Shown piece after piece: positions 61,701 to 64,000 of a stretch of DNA of 64,000 bases. A program made the translations under genes and the position numbers. Below the pieces are notes generated by a model. The model worked only from the letters and a program-made list of their open reading frames with translations. It had not been told where the DNA came from and searched no databases. The stretch is from assembly GCF_004340875.1 (NCBI RefSeq), contig NZ_SLXQ01000004.1:124001-188000 (forward strand), read 5' to 3'. The DNA comes from Tamaricihabitans halophyticus. Lineage in GTDB: Bacteria > Actinomycetota > Actinomycetes > Mycobacteriales > Pseudonocardiaceae. Numbering within the stretch: the stretch's first letter is position 1; the number at the start of each line of letters is the position of its first letter.

Positions 61701-64000
61701 AACGTCCCGTCCGCGACAGCCCCGTCGACCAGCTGTTCGAGGTCGAAGCTCGGGGCAGCCTGTTCGCGACGCCGCAGCATGCTGGCGATCTGGCCGGCGT
61801 CAAGCTCGGCTAGGCCAAGGACGCTGTCGCGGTCCCAGGGCGGCACCTGTTCGAGAAGGTCTAGGAACTCCGGCAGATCCCGTTCGTATACCCGGAAATG
61901 TGCGCGTCCCTTGGCCGCGTTATTGGTGAACCGTTGCTGGATTAGCCGTGGCTCGGTGCTGGCCGCATGCCGATCCAGACTCCGCAGGTAGATCTCGGTG
62001 TTGATGCTGGCGTGATAGGTGGCGTAGACATCGACGACGGGGCCGGTCTCCTTGGCGGTGTGTTCCCGTCGCGCGCCGCCCCAGGACTCGGCCGCTCGGT
62101 TGGCCTGCGCTCCCATGCCGACCTTCGCGCCGTACCCCTCGGTATCCGCGGGTATGTGCTCCAGCGGTAGGCCGTGCTCACCGGAGAGCGGGAGCTGCCG
62201 CACCCGACCGTGCTTGTTCTTGGCGATGCTCATCTGCCGGTTGATGCCGCCGATCCCGTGGCCTTCGGCCCGTTCGGCGAGCACGCTCACACCGGAGAAC
62301 TCGAAGCGGACGGTCTGCTCGACAGACTTACCAGGTCGCGATGGCAGGTTGACCGACAACACCGGGTGACCGTCCGGGCGGGACAGTTGGTAGAGCTTGG
62401 TGGGCAAGGCGTCGGCCGAGTAGGACACGTTCACCGCACCGCCGAGTTCATGGGCTTGCGCCTCGGGCAGGAGCGCGGCCAGTTCTCGCTTCGCGGCCTC
62501 TTCCAGCTCGGCGACATCCAGCGCATCCGGGCCGATCCGGTAGGGAATCCCGCCGATACGCCGGTAGTTCAGCCATTCTGGCTTGTCGAGTGGTTCCTCG
62601 GTGACCAGCGCATCCGGGACCTGCAGACCGAGTACCCCACTGAGCAGCTCCACTTCCGACTGGTACCGGCCGCGCAACTGGACTGCTCGCGCGAGACCGA
62701 CCAGGGTGTTGTTCACCGACAGTCGCCGCAAGGACCGTCCGGGTACGGGGCCGCGCCGGATCTCGAAGGTGATTTCCACCGGAGTTTCCGTATCGTAGGC
62801 ACCGCTCCAGTTCACCTGCGTGACGATCGTCGTGGTCTGCTCATTGCGCATAACTGTCGTGTCATGCCCTCGACCGGTGGAGACCGTTCCTTCGCCGAGG
62901 CTGGTCCCGGCGACCGCTGGCTCGGCACCTGTCGATGCACCCACGCTCCGGTTGTGGCCCACGGAATCCGTGGTTTCCCGGTAGGCGTAGTTCTGATCCT
63001 CGGTCCCCCGTTTGGTCTGGTGTCCGGTGATCGTGGTCGAGCCAAGTGTGCGTACCTTGGCGACGATCTCGACCTGCTCGGTCAACGCGAACCAGCGTGG
63101 ACCGATCGGAGCCTCACCACGCCACAGCAAGTGCTCCCCGGCGACCATGCTGGTCAGTGGACCCCAGAGGCGAGTAGCCGCGCTCAAGGTATCCAGCCCC
63201 CGGCGTAGTCCGGGGATCCGCCGCAACAGGCCGGGCATGGCCTGCTCAGCCAGGTCACGCAGAACCTCGTTGGCGCGTACCCGCTCATGTCCTTCCGGGC
63301 GGACCAGGTTCAGGAACCGCACGGCGCGGCTGCCGCCCAGCGACCACGATCTGCCGAGGTACTCCGGCAGGAACCGGTTACGCTGCTCGGCCGGTGCCTC
63401 CGGGTACTCGACGACCAGACGCGACAATTCAGCAAGGATCCCCGCGTCAGTGGTGTCGCTCGCGAGCGGCACGGCCTCCGCCTCGTACTGCGCATGCGCG
63501 GCGACCAAGAGCTCTCGCGATACGGCTTGGCCCGTCTCGTCTTCGTGAGCGAGCCGAGCCACGGCCCGCGACACCACGATCCGGTTCAGTTCGAACTCGC
63601 CGTTCAGCCACCGCCGCAGCGAGTTGGTGACCTCGTTCGCCGGGAAGTTCAACGTCCCCTGACCGTAGTGCTCCAGCACCGCCGATTCGGACAGCACTCG
63701 GGTTACCCAGCCATCCAGCTTTTCTGGCTCGATCGCTTTGTTGGTTCGAGTATTGGTCGCTTCCAGTGTGAAGTGCAACTTGGTGCGGAAGTGGAATCGC
63801 CGCTCGAAGCTGAGGGGCAATTGCTCCAGCCCGAAGATCTGCCCGAACACCGAGTTCAGCGTCCGTCCGATACTGCGAGTTCCGGTCAGATCACCGGGAA
63901 TCGTGTGCGTCTTGGACGCGTTTTTGGTCAGCCCGGAAAATACCGAGGCCATCCGGAACATGAAGTGGCCGGTGACGCTATCGTCTACCGCGCCGAGCAG
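37139..64000 (-). CDS. Giant modular cysteine-free protein, N-terminus beyond the window
   Basis: One uninterrupted frame of at least 8,953 codons, about 0.97 MDa. The first in-window Met codon (63961) is preceded by open sequence to base 64000, so the true start is upstream. Reading the whole translation I saw no cysteine. Numbering from that Met: a beta-rich start (1-700); helical 740-960; tandem A units (~1135-2130) with a small alpha/beta insert at ~1680-1815; alpha-rich 2130-3050; block M1 with membrane-like segments (~3055-4110); unit R1; degenerate kinase-like K1; a GNAT-like stretch; B1-R2-B2; K2; coiled coil (~7000-7300); M2; and R3 at the exact C-terminus. Nearby EccE suggests a type VII link; function unknown. 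Size and cysteine depletion recall giant actinobacterial proteins filed as lonely-Cys-domain proteins, unverified here. Confidence 0.88.
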   Translation of the reverse strand: MLGAVDDSVTGHFMFRMASVFSGLTKNASKTHTIPGDLTGTRSIGRTLNSVFGQIFGLEQLPLSFERRFHFRTKLHFTLEATNTRTNKAIEPEKLDGWVTRVLSESAVLEHYGQGTLNFPANEVTNSLRRWLNGEFELNRIVVSRAVARLAHEDETGQAVSRELLVAAHAQYEAEAVPLASDTTDAGILAELSRLVVEYPEAPAEQRNRFLPEYLGRSWSLGGSRAVRFLNLVRPEGHERVRANEVLRDLAEQAMPGLLRRIPGLRRGLDTLSAATRLWGPLTSMVAGEHLLWRGEAPIGPRWFALTEQVEIVAKVRTLGSTTITGHQTKRGTEDQNYAYRETTDSVGHNRSVGASTGAEPAVAGTSLGEGTVSTGRGHDTTVMRNEQTTTIVTQVNWSGAYDTETPVEITFEIRRGPVPGRSLRRLSVNNTLVGLARAVQLRGRYQSEVELLSGVLGLQVPDALVTEEPLDKPEWLNYRRIGGIPYRIGPDALDVAELEEAAKRELAALLPEAQAHELGGAVNVSYSADALPTKLYQLSRPDGHPVLSVNLPSRPGKSVEQTVRFEFSGVSVLAERAEGHGIGGINRQMSIAKNKHGRVRQLPLSGEHGLPLEHIPADTEGYGAKVGMGAQANRAAESWGGARREHTAKETGPVVDVYATYHASINTEIYLRSLDRHAASTEPRLIQQRFTNNAAKGRAHFRVYERDLPEFLDLLEQVPPWDRDSVLGLAELDAGQIASMLRRREQAAPSFDLEQLVDGAVADGTFDADWPQRGLAFTAREQLSEETKTALANQREAGAQLLTLHSDPLPARIREQAALAERIDQALAPLATRAAALAREGASDEQDRRKLADAADTVVQAMTVTDQIRRSGRPVLAARERLREAEQQWRTSIDAAHADARDGHGTLDELLDAVRRIHGQELSEARERFDRDYGDWQHATARIGEILADAVHGYQLLTEVAGAQERALAEPLQELITYRPAHDLDVLQTARGMASWLDAEIALRITDVDGAELAYRIAPDGGVYLDNTDRGLADNLGSLVRPATEGAADAARSDLLAIAADRRLDLTELHERAVSFGKPMELVIADVRNDAVARAALHGVDVDAVINDVERGHRSAETRHTALTEEADARAREARTWLPQWHAALAETQPTEQQLTQAMLAGLDLPALFRDANAAGSSPEGLNTAFRTLLSSAELSAPRDEIAEAAALYDFASSERDLAKFRRLLGDAGVFVHLSKTDAAALLRNLALDLLIWRGLGSPDQRRLVLEAVPEVLTAAVLARAPRESTLPLITEPPRLSELSDGERRAVEEGTEYLTRVHYHGMPMEHAYRGPQPITPDDRGRLRMALLRGGMSHGAWVAALLPDSEVAPGSVSQRDIDNFAVADLVELPLQPSPTAQDTAGSTELESLPAIKAIRDAARAGSDLSAVLGKTPADKPETRARLSQTAVDHTVEELRTRQVEAAEFSRALADVLRPGDIDRIVQNLGQLDVRQLWRTATAEGQDFGLLLRTQLDRADQSEPPSLEAAANAFGFATTEITRFRELLREGGLDRELNSADLTGLRQVAALLAARQGLWTARQRRQLLLADSRGVVDTVRYAPLGTDPLAWIPGSVLDWRPAADARVAGLASAEQQRLKHIAEAIVTEGFYGAAPERVRLEPGLLAETRRILYWWGPRPAVEYAQALPGAAPRTDLADRDLVAEFTANTPSAAQHAWLNEFGGRPGWIPERLAGGTETFARAVWEAARARNVEFTIDGPTLVAQLVNTTASNVVDQVAQLLDLRITVLDEQGAATIHGPEKADGRELAVLRIGEHYHYQPVLSADDLGTVESDGSELGPADSAGQPSGPTGTSSSDAATSGTNAIASPDTEPPGIDRQLVEEAARTGVLITGDRRSEASLRQTIAEAAAEWSRERAPFHAALNMARLRPGDLAWLTRNIDLRQVWRASVSSGTDFRAALEEAIADLPARDPAPPRTVRDVAGDFGYPVHEAGSFVAALRRGGMGRGGIGDGINPAGLRHLASVLAVELGLTVPGQLRQFVETLPELVVEGATVQPTGVDPAAWVRGSISDWQAQASEEIASLDMAGREHLHRWVDDLSARQDGAGQLFAHPPGTGARLRASAYWWGQRYTRWLANILPGQHRAAPSVAGSARAEDPTATKRAVRPRIARREVLSPADAAKRHELQATRAHLRSITASINDLDIRQFNDLELTIGDRPGDDRLRLHTWLDQHRRDPVELRLAYQRDAVTKLVRIDLVTTAGQRYRVGEFDMVAQEAARTRRQLGADLVAAIATATEELTESVATPPVFDVFGTAKPRHYLSPFTDKITPEHAAHLARIQWELTEHQALPESDSSVDSQWSWSRVHSTLDDAGALRSRRRMEMLRSVLGDRSLYRLALRVRDESTEDARFRGRRPLAGEHTASTDPPAHPFASDDQQRDAMSVAEVAAPPEPAEPWSVLATLIGPALRGAELADTVQALDDPNDGLRIVAFSGTETHRIDQAQGDVELASWLGADPIHVLADIAEAIAPLTGFDVPTARFRLLAAAHEISGPDLRARLTNALDDLADGQPIRRHRLTGYASGLYGRLTGDTPALSPRELAAFQRAMDYLKNDRDGLGSGVSLRYDGALRLANGETVAVPRLVLATTPDRPTEWRLARDVTAAIDALTPLLARQLADTWQTTTEREAGVGLTALAPLHRHLADELARARRRQDLPGVRTLRQQLDEVQQRIVETARDSGLLDNRGVTARPTWSRQLAAGVLDLVTTLASHADTSLTARQPEPTALPPGKARPMARPDAELASVASVVQKASGKPLSTDERWILAAITQLTTLLRDTADDPATDRGGRIGPAHVRVAENGMLEVRFPDGHGRPRRIDLLAITHKLRAGLGARFGRPLDAESMARLAELVAQRIGYAVAGARGRLPLRGQLDPTVRTVGGARARVPMLAARDFAEIARVEYLASLRAHASRQAAELADDGYAQLAEALGQRLMDPTLSAEQLSRRDHRAFVKRLSPTAQTMLEELAQPADLLDPWLRSVEGAVADSSVDNLLVQQESMPSAPSRPQEIAEIKRPSDATLSRSMRPLYRLRPPLRLAEQVWEGFSVELGSPEPHRRSELFPNGEPLAAEWLAKGHYVLWVNREALTELPESRVRELVDAELHALHERALRENPAQTVRLIELYIRAAIPPATATLAAVLGIQLLPDTELANLLTEWTKIETVSSAAFVAAALTSFIQVFTNPVLAGRAVLSSGINRHAQAREIGALRPHGSYAWLSEQDMEASVQAVTDRADALRQLLPETGAVSRETLDMPRPATDAPPAVPEDAAPSDPHRRDRAWAALRDWTRALGAGSVRGGVRATALRTADQPGPDGEPSEIVTVAHWREKPPAGDARAVKAPYSRRRRGAAQLDVEFVVVPPGRHGVDPSVSVSDVVGQTKVAHTGIRTVTVQVPEDIADHPQRTEILDRLLGKAVAVRQSYFKGVHKTGLQAAHAAVHLLSGLAASAAQTVTTGSPMAIGGAANAIGRAVGEFATNMGFDPRIEAAKKAHEESRSVPAPDARLASEAAEYVRSLQARHFELLAAMESHLAENTTSNVDTFASTTADVVKEIWHGIRRQRNIPSQVRHNLRIDIRPIDATDELLNQPHSAVFGESHRADGSQVKDDDGLARIEQTIHDRFGRPGDGPRTVMVTVRFGSARDGLASGTARLVLIEDTTAAVGRRGATELAGQNPHAITLLVDPRAGESPSGHGRGVFEDLLNTLPVQASRPDKAVWHAYLQMPSGLIGGAVRLVVGTLMLAFTNGISAAAGSSNSLARAVTNAHAGDVKRDRKYGPPQLSPKDLDPEHMRSALTKDRLVTMQDWGIRRLEETRHRLRDGLDAVAGDIDDLPDGQRKDAMRLRANEIHERLRGLDFGAVMADIAGLLRNPRIAAVDGELSDLWNRLGIRRSSAMKNNGFRLELGDGKAAHVEFEPVHSPPPGKPAAELAIVEGKEYANHTYKILLNMTAEPRERKTAAAGLLADMIAREASMPPSSADTSEHLRAGGIATVAGATAFGAGAAAEGAHQIDLGDQHSDADRKTPGEIWDEQRKRFVMWTAGAAAQSAVAVNRDPVADHRQDELTEDGRKTGKEMFGELKPEAVKEYVDQVADQIGMLTAIVEAYQQLDELRAAVREEQTLRSTMAEAARIAHGGAARVAAQLGVSPEVVHARIAELRDTATPLDSFASDRLRPQLGAAAAYDWHSGQVGIKMDEPPELMATALMKEVITSLREDPLTAARRTLGEDFHSNPDGLRKLLLERELADHAVLHQFIKELVAQPDQWSASPDRELRTVADWDANLLRAIVELRYPTTGPEAIAAAAFADDLMRDRQPVEFGRGGDRSDQRRITGWVHRDFASLVASRPSYSGDLSTYTSAVDHWAQTLPVVGFGWSITGPQLAHAMGWREAYSIDDRLVAASLDASGALWRDGRQIARVHVLDSTEELLAELDVRERLSGRTQRVYVPQVYGIARTGVQQYLLVTAPGLETTLAADDTSAARQQASAALAELHRLLDPPAESPGDSSGPTPIGAEVWRFDGPAAAIADLSTRSAERQVFRAAGIEPDWVYQATQRLLDLLTRSSSHPWVHLDNGTLDLDRISYNSGDELVEFERFSMRRGQEQAPADELRLLAADPGQPIDIEVVRAFGRDTGDRLPVPLLAELLHRARVDMAQAVDAENEPAAVQHAKSIERILRLAKDQDTPVRLPSIADPGRAKDPGEPSGDTRWGAPAWEAEQRVPTFDELVPVDRHEREKRRLPSWRALSAMWRGVDLPDGLRIGVDMTEREVVGHVAMDVGGKLEVVTTENSDPVAGLTWSAGRLPGNGIHAVVGEVYEYSKLPVAQRGITSILLANLIQWFGESNVDTVELNLFGPNLEPTVLAGAEWSRVDVSRIAQGQLFEYLRRRLDEARGHLRKLNQWGRPDQHRIPDEEIVRLLTRYRMPTDVVDLTEPVERLREDLEDDLGKLAEVLEQQDSPPVMRLLLAGVRLGLVRMWLLENETRSDGVSLTPIAVTIRPKSEQRANDLLWLEAWSRVADDDGLNAQPEIDRSAAEPPALENGSKPGKRPVDTAPGGTVRESRGQLRVSHRGRVMLYERPEPSQPEQSMAGQPLSGEWMFGLDANGSWWIGHGDAAEASAIVGELSVRDGVLRRAAMRSAEEAQLFANYLVRARVFLPGGFVIEYPNSAGDLETSPVQRWHNFAARPLHATRIVVDERTHWQMSADGPRLVIGDTKPLKPKVMTEHERIAQDGRALRAIQVGDAWVFLPGQGVWPDGRPHQSTDPVLAAEAEFGNLDEETRESRRRELVARASKDDTAAALRERGRILAARWWLNAIDQYIADRAARTELYERIDARLSDREREALGLKPGTLKWVTKEGQRELRLIGPKWSETVLWRASRGGMFARIVHNGKEQLAMRLPVELGLGRWALLGPRRPKPIDEAEVKVLDIWYQEPPVEAETHPTVPDLDMPRLGFIRRHAPLGLLALQDVRERPDESTLHIAVTRQERLTESGWYHINAQTDTDADHGVLVGDPAIGAARMINWAAFAAWLADREPRLGDGEMPRGYVLTNVAVDGRRLPAVVEHLVEQLPPGAVVVMPSDFTTFIERAGRVDTVVGAHRGTNRGFWWGFLPMSNGRLVPLVFPATGRLGERAGWGALFTLAKPDEPPAIGESDGDPAPVSGPDGRGGVPETERTTHSELAEGRDGTDEGAARPIGEIGGHAREDIADIVQAHAAIIAEALGIDEETVLEQIRRLSADAFELSEAGLTELAPEMRDRLQPYVGAAAVYDWGSRRVGLRPDSLELMAVALAKEVVTSLRPPPDVHAERELGADFRSDLGGLRQLLVNREVADHEVLREFVRDRVRRIRESGGVPDGTLATIADNWSLEVLREVAQWRYPVTGPDEMFAALFAEALQRGELPVEASRGPDRPSFPAIADLVAAMGSEAPTIPRESADGRLLDTVLLNNRSRFLPGQGVHVDGTPHRAADPLLSAEGRYGTLDHGELAGELARLRQISEEGAGSAAERSSAEWWLEALEQYVAVRESRELLRARLADLPPAQRAEIGLGEGTPRWVVRGGERSLWWIPADRRAEATVLWHESTGGVFAMVRRGGADVLALKLPDEYLMDAWVTVSQRGPAELIPAAELNREAIVWSRYVEGAEPQASHVHPPPDIEAQPLLETHWRQVVGGAFLDSRESDVDDSAGYAGALAPAALTDPVRQARLVNKGLQLVSFAPNADGLVSVKALARWLKKHGDGLGRAPHGYILHNVASTAGTPAVVTAIMDENPDVKMVAVGSDPVHEASALDPTLQQPNRTVIAWRPDAPPGTWRAFVRVGDDKAKPPVPIAMPAGRKPADLAGLFALTTDARTQSGVSAAQAAAQLPDLLAGTTAEPPRAAANWVDDLRAWAKEEFPNAEIRTYPDLDSLTNALAGYRRMAELAEQGESESGGSESGQPNSRPKPPTVPDVRAVATSADGKVGVLVFTPPEGEPLRRVLANAATEPAEALRAVKAVAEALAVLHQAGPNSTFRQLPAQLLSAESPRDVLALLGTAGRIASLDTSEAGGYHADSAGIEEVRAALRAVGDYSTGTNLRLGQAYGAGLDGMVFTGAGVVFTKPEALGEPGRPAAPDVPVAVDTETFLRQLRDALPEATSAAQFGELRAAFLNTYEAAGGSLPDVLPGGLGDALAATHPQLTNDVELAAKRAEYRDDLADPLDWTLAVDRLASAIAALPDRVRAAANGPNDGQDTQPPIRTGDVRDSGPERTSTTTMDPSAASSQASSAPWPRAASGPAGTAAPRRLAAHHVDPAQGMTDELRASVSLVTLVGTAGLPAALAASGHPVHANADRDLVSLLDAMRAADQGSPTAMVGTDSVETTKWLELNLAAVRDAVSGVSRQATIADLAVAIVHAWVWDVTGGDRPATSKVVLYYLRTLRDVLGPGVLPADLDVLGHPDSSTGFDDPAATLTARLTGDTPAAAEPVAATPPDARVELPAHGQTAHVNAFIRLADTLHDLGELLGDERKGWQHLRRTEKGLAQLSRDVDRLHRRVEAGDETAREKLETAQQQAVELTTDLYLSGQMVAQLDHPIDEIFAVLDDIWTRTLVEELAPGRPRSPMLDKRELRRRLDDLQDTLTDLRTRRGTWHAQQAAAGRAQLALVQLLGAIENATEQNTQYVPHEGDRLSIEEARALLAEYQRAAQRAEAKAVALRKRLDRATRAAAAMTRGVAADLGRAIDEQRPPRDVLRADPHPARFGNQRLTASDMDTLNRLRQNLDRHNELTARLAESGARARDASAAANDGDAAATELAETQRQLLEDIHGRELRYGIWDHGAGLGAEVPGTKARRRVLAKHLTPEQLRLLDALRETHPESVIVHILRAMTEVTDAVNGKPGTYGDIIRRLVVSPTDEQPVPGHGMEIADQELRLRSGFLGVYTLRWKSGLLPSLWRAGSTAQIRIGDLPDGQTVRVDLAHYSQVIVTVDRRANDEQVREAIHAEISKEVQQFRSQQPRVAEKIRYNVWMSGSYLLGYGAGLPLLWLLGSPWPLAAIAGTLALNLWGALTAPRVYYQAIARIFDKTNELSRQESAFGGGVGASRRVLADARHRASTVLQAFAVFGQSSAPVPASAQLRTLDGSEQGEFNGHLAEHMAALVEKFAAREVPPGFAEQDDNVAEAIRGLDGARWDAKNYVLTVTLPSGETVHTKLSQSEYPYSYHVFTDGNADTRELWATIAITPNLHRDSKAVSAAIDQYLHNVLYDAAKLWADLPTTGQLTMKYGTTVFTEWVTAFGISLLLNTLEIALLRILGGLSELWGSVQASRTAAPWEALYRFLFDETRRARNAFQELPAPSGELADLAAETEHQLRAAYTGYRSLADRITDSHTDEASDPVVPTPSKVAAERVPQLLAAVADELVTVLTELSIVADVEVQWRTLDDELGRQGDNRTGDERRYPVVVLTTTSGTRPDAIRLLLTDAGESSSDASRQAVPPADMPPRIVRYRLKHQVVTREGRAAPGPRDERGVRFMLPLAALDIDTPQRTHLSSTANELAKFVDAEQFVHPMKVPTWLAVAAGRALAGNGPQAAFMLPVGNIEGAVNAFTAAASAQVKQLGQLFAYWPVSDRAGHKMIDKTTVREFTPHMMDEWITRLNVITRELSGALADRLAEVADSDPLAEERDYWTSIADAGTGPHATIREFQQRVDEGRLAARIPYLQAIANHGDGLIQIKVSRGRYSTAKGSVPTTRLIRLVPGPPGESTRLVFNDGPLSDSSAIALVSSADQLEAVVAEFVTAIRTGTLGVPGHGVIAYENLSWGAGANWASAQGSLLGQRLADPSMPMAESVGNAAGSTVIAILATVLNLPTERNNERLRNDADREWLQKLAYDGATVGVRRLLLAQYLIERYAAKVERLVVTLRHAGIDDEHPAATQLGELYEKLDNRPIFHIDGDLRAVIRLSAAKHIPELAERHGVSEEHLTDLMKRLVDGMFALGYADIDREFGAEAPKVRRKLRRLIDDEFVTHRVNAYAGRLGVRIAWPDRDGNVAPDKRATVTELVSRVRDAAAVLLQSEQAPAHQPAGDPMSSHGQGKAAALRVLIEQFGIRANNVLSGRMSDVAEDSPPWVVGFDPSSEQLVILDYGTDVNPLEPGAAAYLQQRLLTDRALRTRLGNQPALREALAGGLASDEFAIHYVAIDGYTRERKDYAVTAADVDLSQLRAVLFPSEDDERDVIPGLLPESVRDWLAPHAELGVYAIQQVLHEQGISVTEEQVRAAIAHAAGRVFELSSKGVSRAYPDNEAARNRIGAEVGAVVGVYDRQSDRIGLENAEDSVRAAAFVHQVVESLRPEPAREAASITAPSDSAEWRAAAEELVYSRQLNNHRVVLAWMDAVSEAIDGRSATFDDARQWDRETLDGVVVHRLGNELTEHMRRYLAELADNGNPVEFHPGPARGDHDGPA
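38560..41715 (-). repeat. Block M2, second copy of M1
   Basis: Hydrophobic runs YGAGLPLLWLLGSPWPLAAI, TAFGISLLLNTLEIALLRIL and NAAGSTVIAILATVLNLP lie at matching places to M1, with DEQVREAIHAEISKEVQQF before the first and a DREWLQKLAYDGATVGV helix near the end. Identity is low; the match is by order and hydrophobic pattern. Confidence 0.65.
42050..42980 (-). other. Coiled-coil-like helical stretch before M2
   Basis: About 310 residues rich in Ala, Arg, Leu, Glu and Gln with heptad-like runs (REKLETAQQQAVELTTDLYL, EARALLAEYQRAAQRAEAKA). It probably spaces K2 and M2. Confidence 0.6.
43900..44590 (-). other. K2, second degenerate APH/kinase-like fold
   Basis: GVLVFTPPEGEPLRRVL (hinge-like), AEALAVLHQAGP (the usual LHxxGP helix), then LGQAYGAGLDGMVFTGAGVV where HGDLHPGNVL is expected, and FLNTYEAAGG near the end as in real APH proteins. 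The HGD and DW motifs are lost. Confidence 0.5.
44865..46050 (-). repeat. Block B2
   Basis: About 395 residues starting FLPGQGVHVDGTPHRAADP, with AEWWLEALEQYVAVR, TVLWHESTGGVFAMV, HGYILHNVASTAG and a closing AGLFALTTDAR; the same order as B1. R2 separates the two. Confidence 0.85.
46190..46770 (-). repeat. Unit R2
   Basis: About 194 residues with VGAAAVYDWGSRRVGL, LAKEVVTSLRP, LLVNREVADHEVLREF and WRYPVTGP, ending ELPVEASRGPDR. It sits between B1 and B2. Confidence 0.88.
46960..48160 (-). repeat. Block B1
   Basis: About 400 residues starting FLPGQGVWPDGRPHQSTDP, with ARWWLNAIDQYIADR, TVLWRASRGGMFARI, RGYVLTNVAVDG and a closing WGALFTLAKPD. Confidence 0.85.
49225..49700 (-). other. GNAT-like stretch after K1
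   Basis: The order beta-rich VVGHVAMDVGGKLEVV, then VGEVYEYSKLPVAQRGITSI with LLANLIQWFG and NVDTVELNL, recalls the acetyl-CoA site of GNAT enzymes (RGxGxxLL after a beta strand), but the loop is degenerate. Weak call. Confidence 0.3.
49920..50735 (-). other. K1, degenerate APH/protein-kinase-like fold
   Basis: The order resembles an APH kinase: an ALWRDGRQIARVHVLD sheet, AALAELHRLLDPP helix, HPWVHLDNGTLDLDRISYN where HGDLHxGN would be, then ELVEFERFSMRRG where the metal-binding DW loop would be. The catalytic HGD/N and D are not conserved, so it is predicted inactive. Confidence 0.5.
50930..51505 (-). repeat. Unit R1
   Basis: About 192 residues with LGAAAAYDWHSGQVGI, LMKEVITSLRE, LLLERELADHAVLHQF and LRYPTTGP, ending RQPVEFGRGGDR. 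It directly follows M1. Confidence 0.85.
51640..54800 (-). repeat. Block M1, membrane-segment-bearing, ~1,050 residues
   Basis: It contains hydrophobic runs such as AAIPPATATLAAVLGIQLL, SSAAFVAAALTSFIQVFTNP and SGLIGGAVRLVVGTLMLAF, between beta-rich stretches. It matches M2 in order: an xRVREaVxAE-like helix before the first run, a VTVxVP strand set, and a WDEQRKRFVMWTAG helix near the end. Confidence 0.7.
57580..58270 (-). repeat. Unit A3
   Basis: About 230 residues, with RPGDLAWLTRNIDLRQVWR, GVDPAAWVRGSISDW and AYWWGQR in the same order as A2. It is separated from A2 by a ~135-residue block and a Ser/Thr/Gly linker. Confidence 0.85.
58520..58915 (-). other. Small alpha/beta block between A2 and A3
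   Basis: The stretch from AQHAWLNEFGGRP to ELAVLRIGEHYHYQPVL ends in a His-Tyr strand reminiscent of papain- or OTU-like folds in polymorphic toxins. There is no cysteine, so a Cys-protease role is excluded. The fold call is weak. Confidence 0.3.
58930..59615 (-). repeat. Unit A2
   Basis: About 229 residues. It has RPGDIDRIVQNLGQLDVRQL, GTDPLAWIPGSVLDW and ILYWWGPR, matching A3 in order and spacing. Confidence 0.85.
59890..60560 (-). repeat. Unit A1 (divergent first copy)
   Basis: About 224 residues. It follows the A pattern weakly: AGLDLPALFRDANAAGSSPE, FRRLLGDAGVF, RRLVLEAVPEVL and a closing GAWVAALLP. The DPxAW and YWWG motifs of A2 and A3 are missing. Confidence 0.6.

Noticed and set aside
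37139-64000. Polyketide or non-ribosomal peptide synthetase
   Set aside because: No ketosynthase, acyltransferase, adenylation, condensation or carrier-protein signature seen; no Ser carrier motif.
1-64000. CRISPR arrays, tRNA or rRNA genes, transposases
   Set aside because: No regularly spaced direct repeats, cloverleaf-like or rRNA sequence, and no DDE-type transposase motif noticed by eye; a program scan would be decisive.

Overview
The window is high-GC DNA with frequent GTG/TTG starts, AfsR-type regulators, EccE, an Acg-family nitroreductase and MarR/TetR-style catabolic islands. This points to an actinomycete, most likely Pseudonocardiales (Amycolatopsis/Saccharopolyspora-like); the genus is inference. 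No rRNA, tRNA, insertion sequence or CRISPR array was seen.

Bases 1 to about 24,200 are accessory metabolism. A truncated TRAP-transporter permease is followed by an SDR, then a luciferase-like oxidoreductase, a LigD-type DNA ligase, a YrdC/Sua5 protein, a sulfotransferase-like protein, an MBL-fold protein and an FAD hydroxylase. The five-gene minus-strand run 13856->7903 (acyl-CoA dehydrogenase, cyclase, APH-DUF6285 fusion, acyl-CoA ligase, enoyl-CoA hydratase), with a divergent second enoyl-CoA hydratase, looks like a dedicated acyl-CoA degradation island for a cyclic or aromatic acid. Next come a secreted GDPD, a LigC-type ligase, a TetR with two LmrA/YxaF-like boxes, an Acg-type nitroreductase, and a choline-to-betaine-like module (TetR, aldehyde dehydrogenase, GMC oxidoreductase) with a perfect 17-bp palindrome between regulator and enzymes. 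A MetE-like enzyme and a tiny zinc-ribbon protein sit in a visibly AT-richer patch.

Bases 24,664 to 37,138 are a type VII secretion and regulatory block. It holds a Pro/Ala-rich partner translationally coupled to EccE, a divergent group-2 sigma factor, two tandem AfsR-like XRE-SARP-NB-ARC-TPR giants, and a membrane-anchored BTAD protein.

Bases 37,139 to 64,000 are one uninterrupted minus-strand reading frame, still open at the window edge: at least 8,953 codons, about 0.97 MDa. It is the exceptional object here. Reading the whole translation I found no cysteine. It is built from internally duplicated blocks: three tandem A units, two about 1,050-residue membrane-segment-bearing M blocks, two B blocks, two degenerate APH/kinase-like folds, and an R unit used three times, the last copy forming the exact C-terminus. 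With EccE, AfsR-like sensors and a membrane BTAD protein nearby, the working model is a type VII-linked or envelope-associated mega-effector locus. That function is inference.
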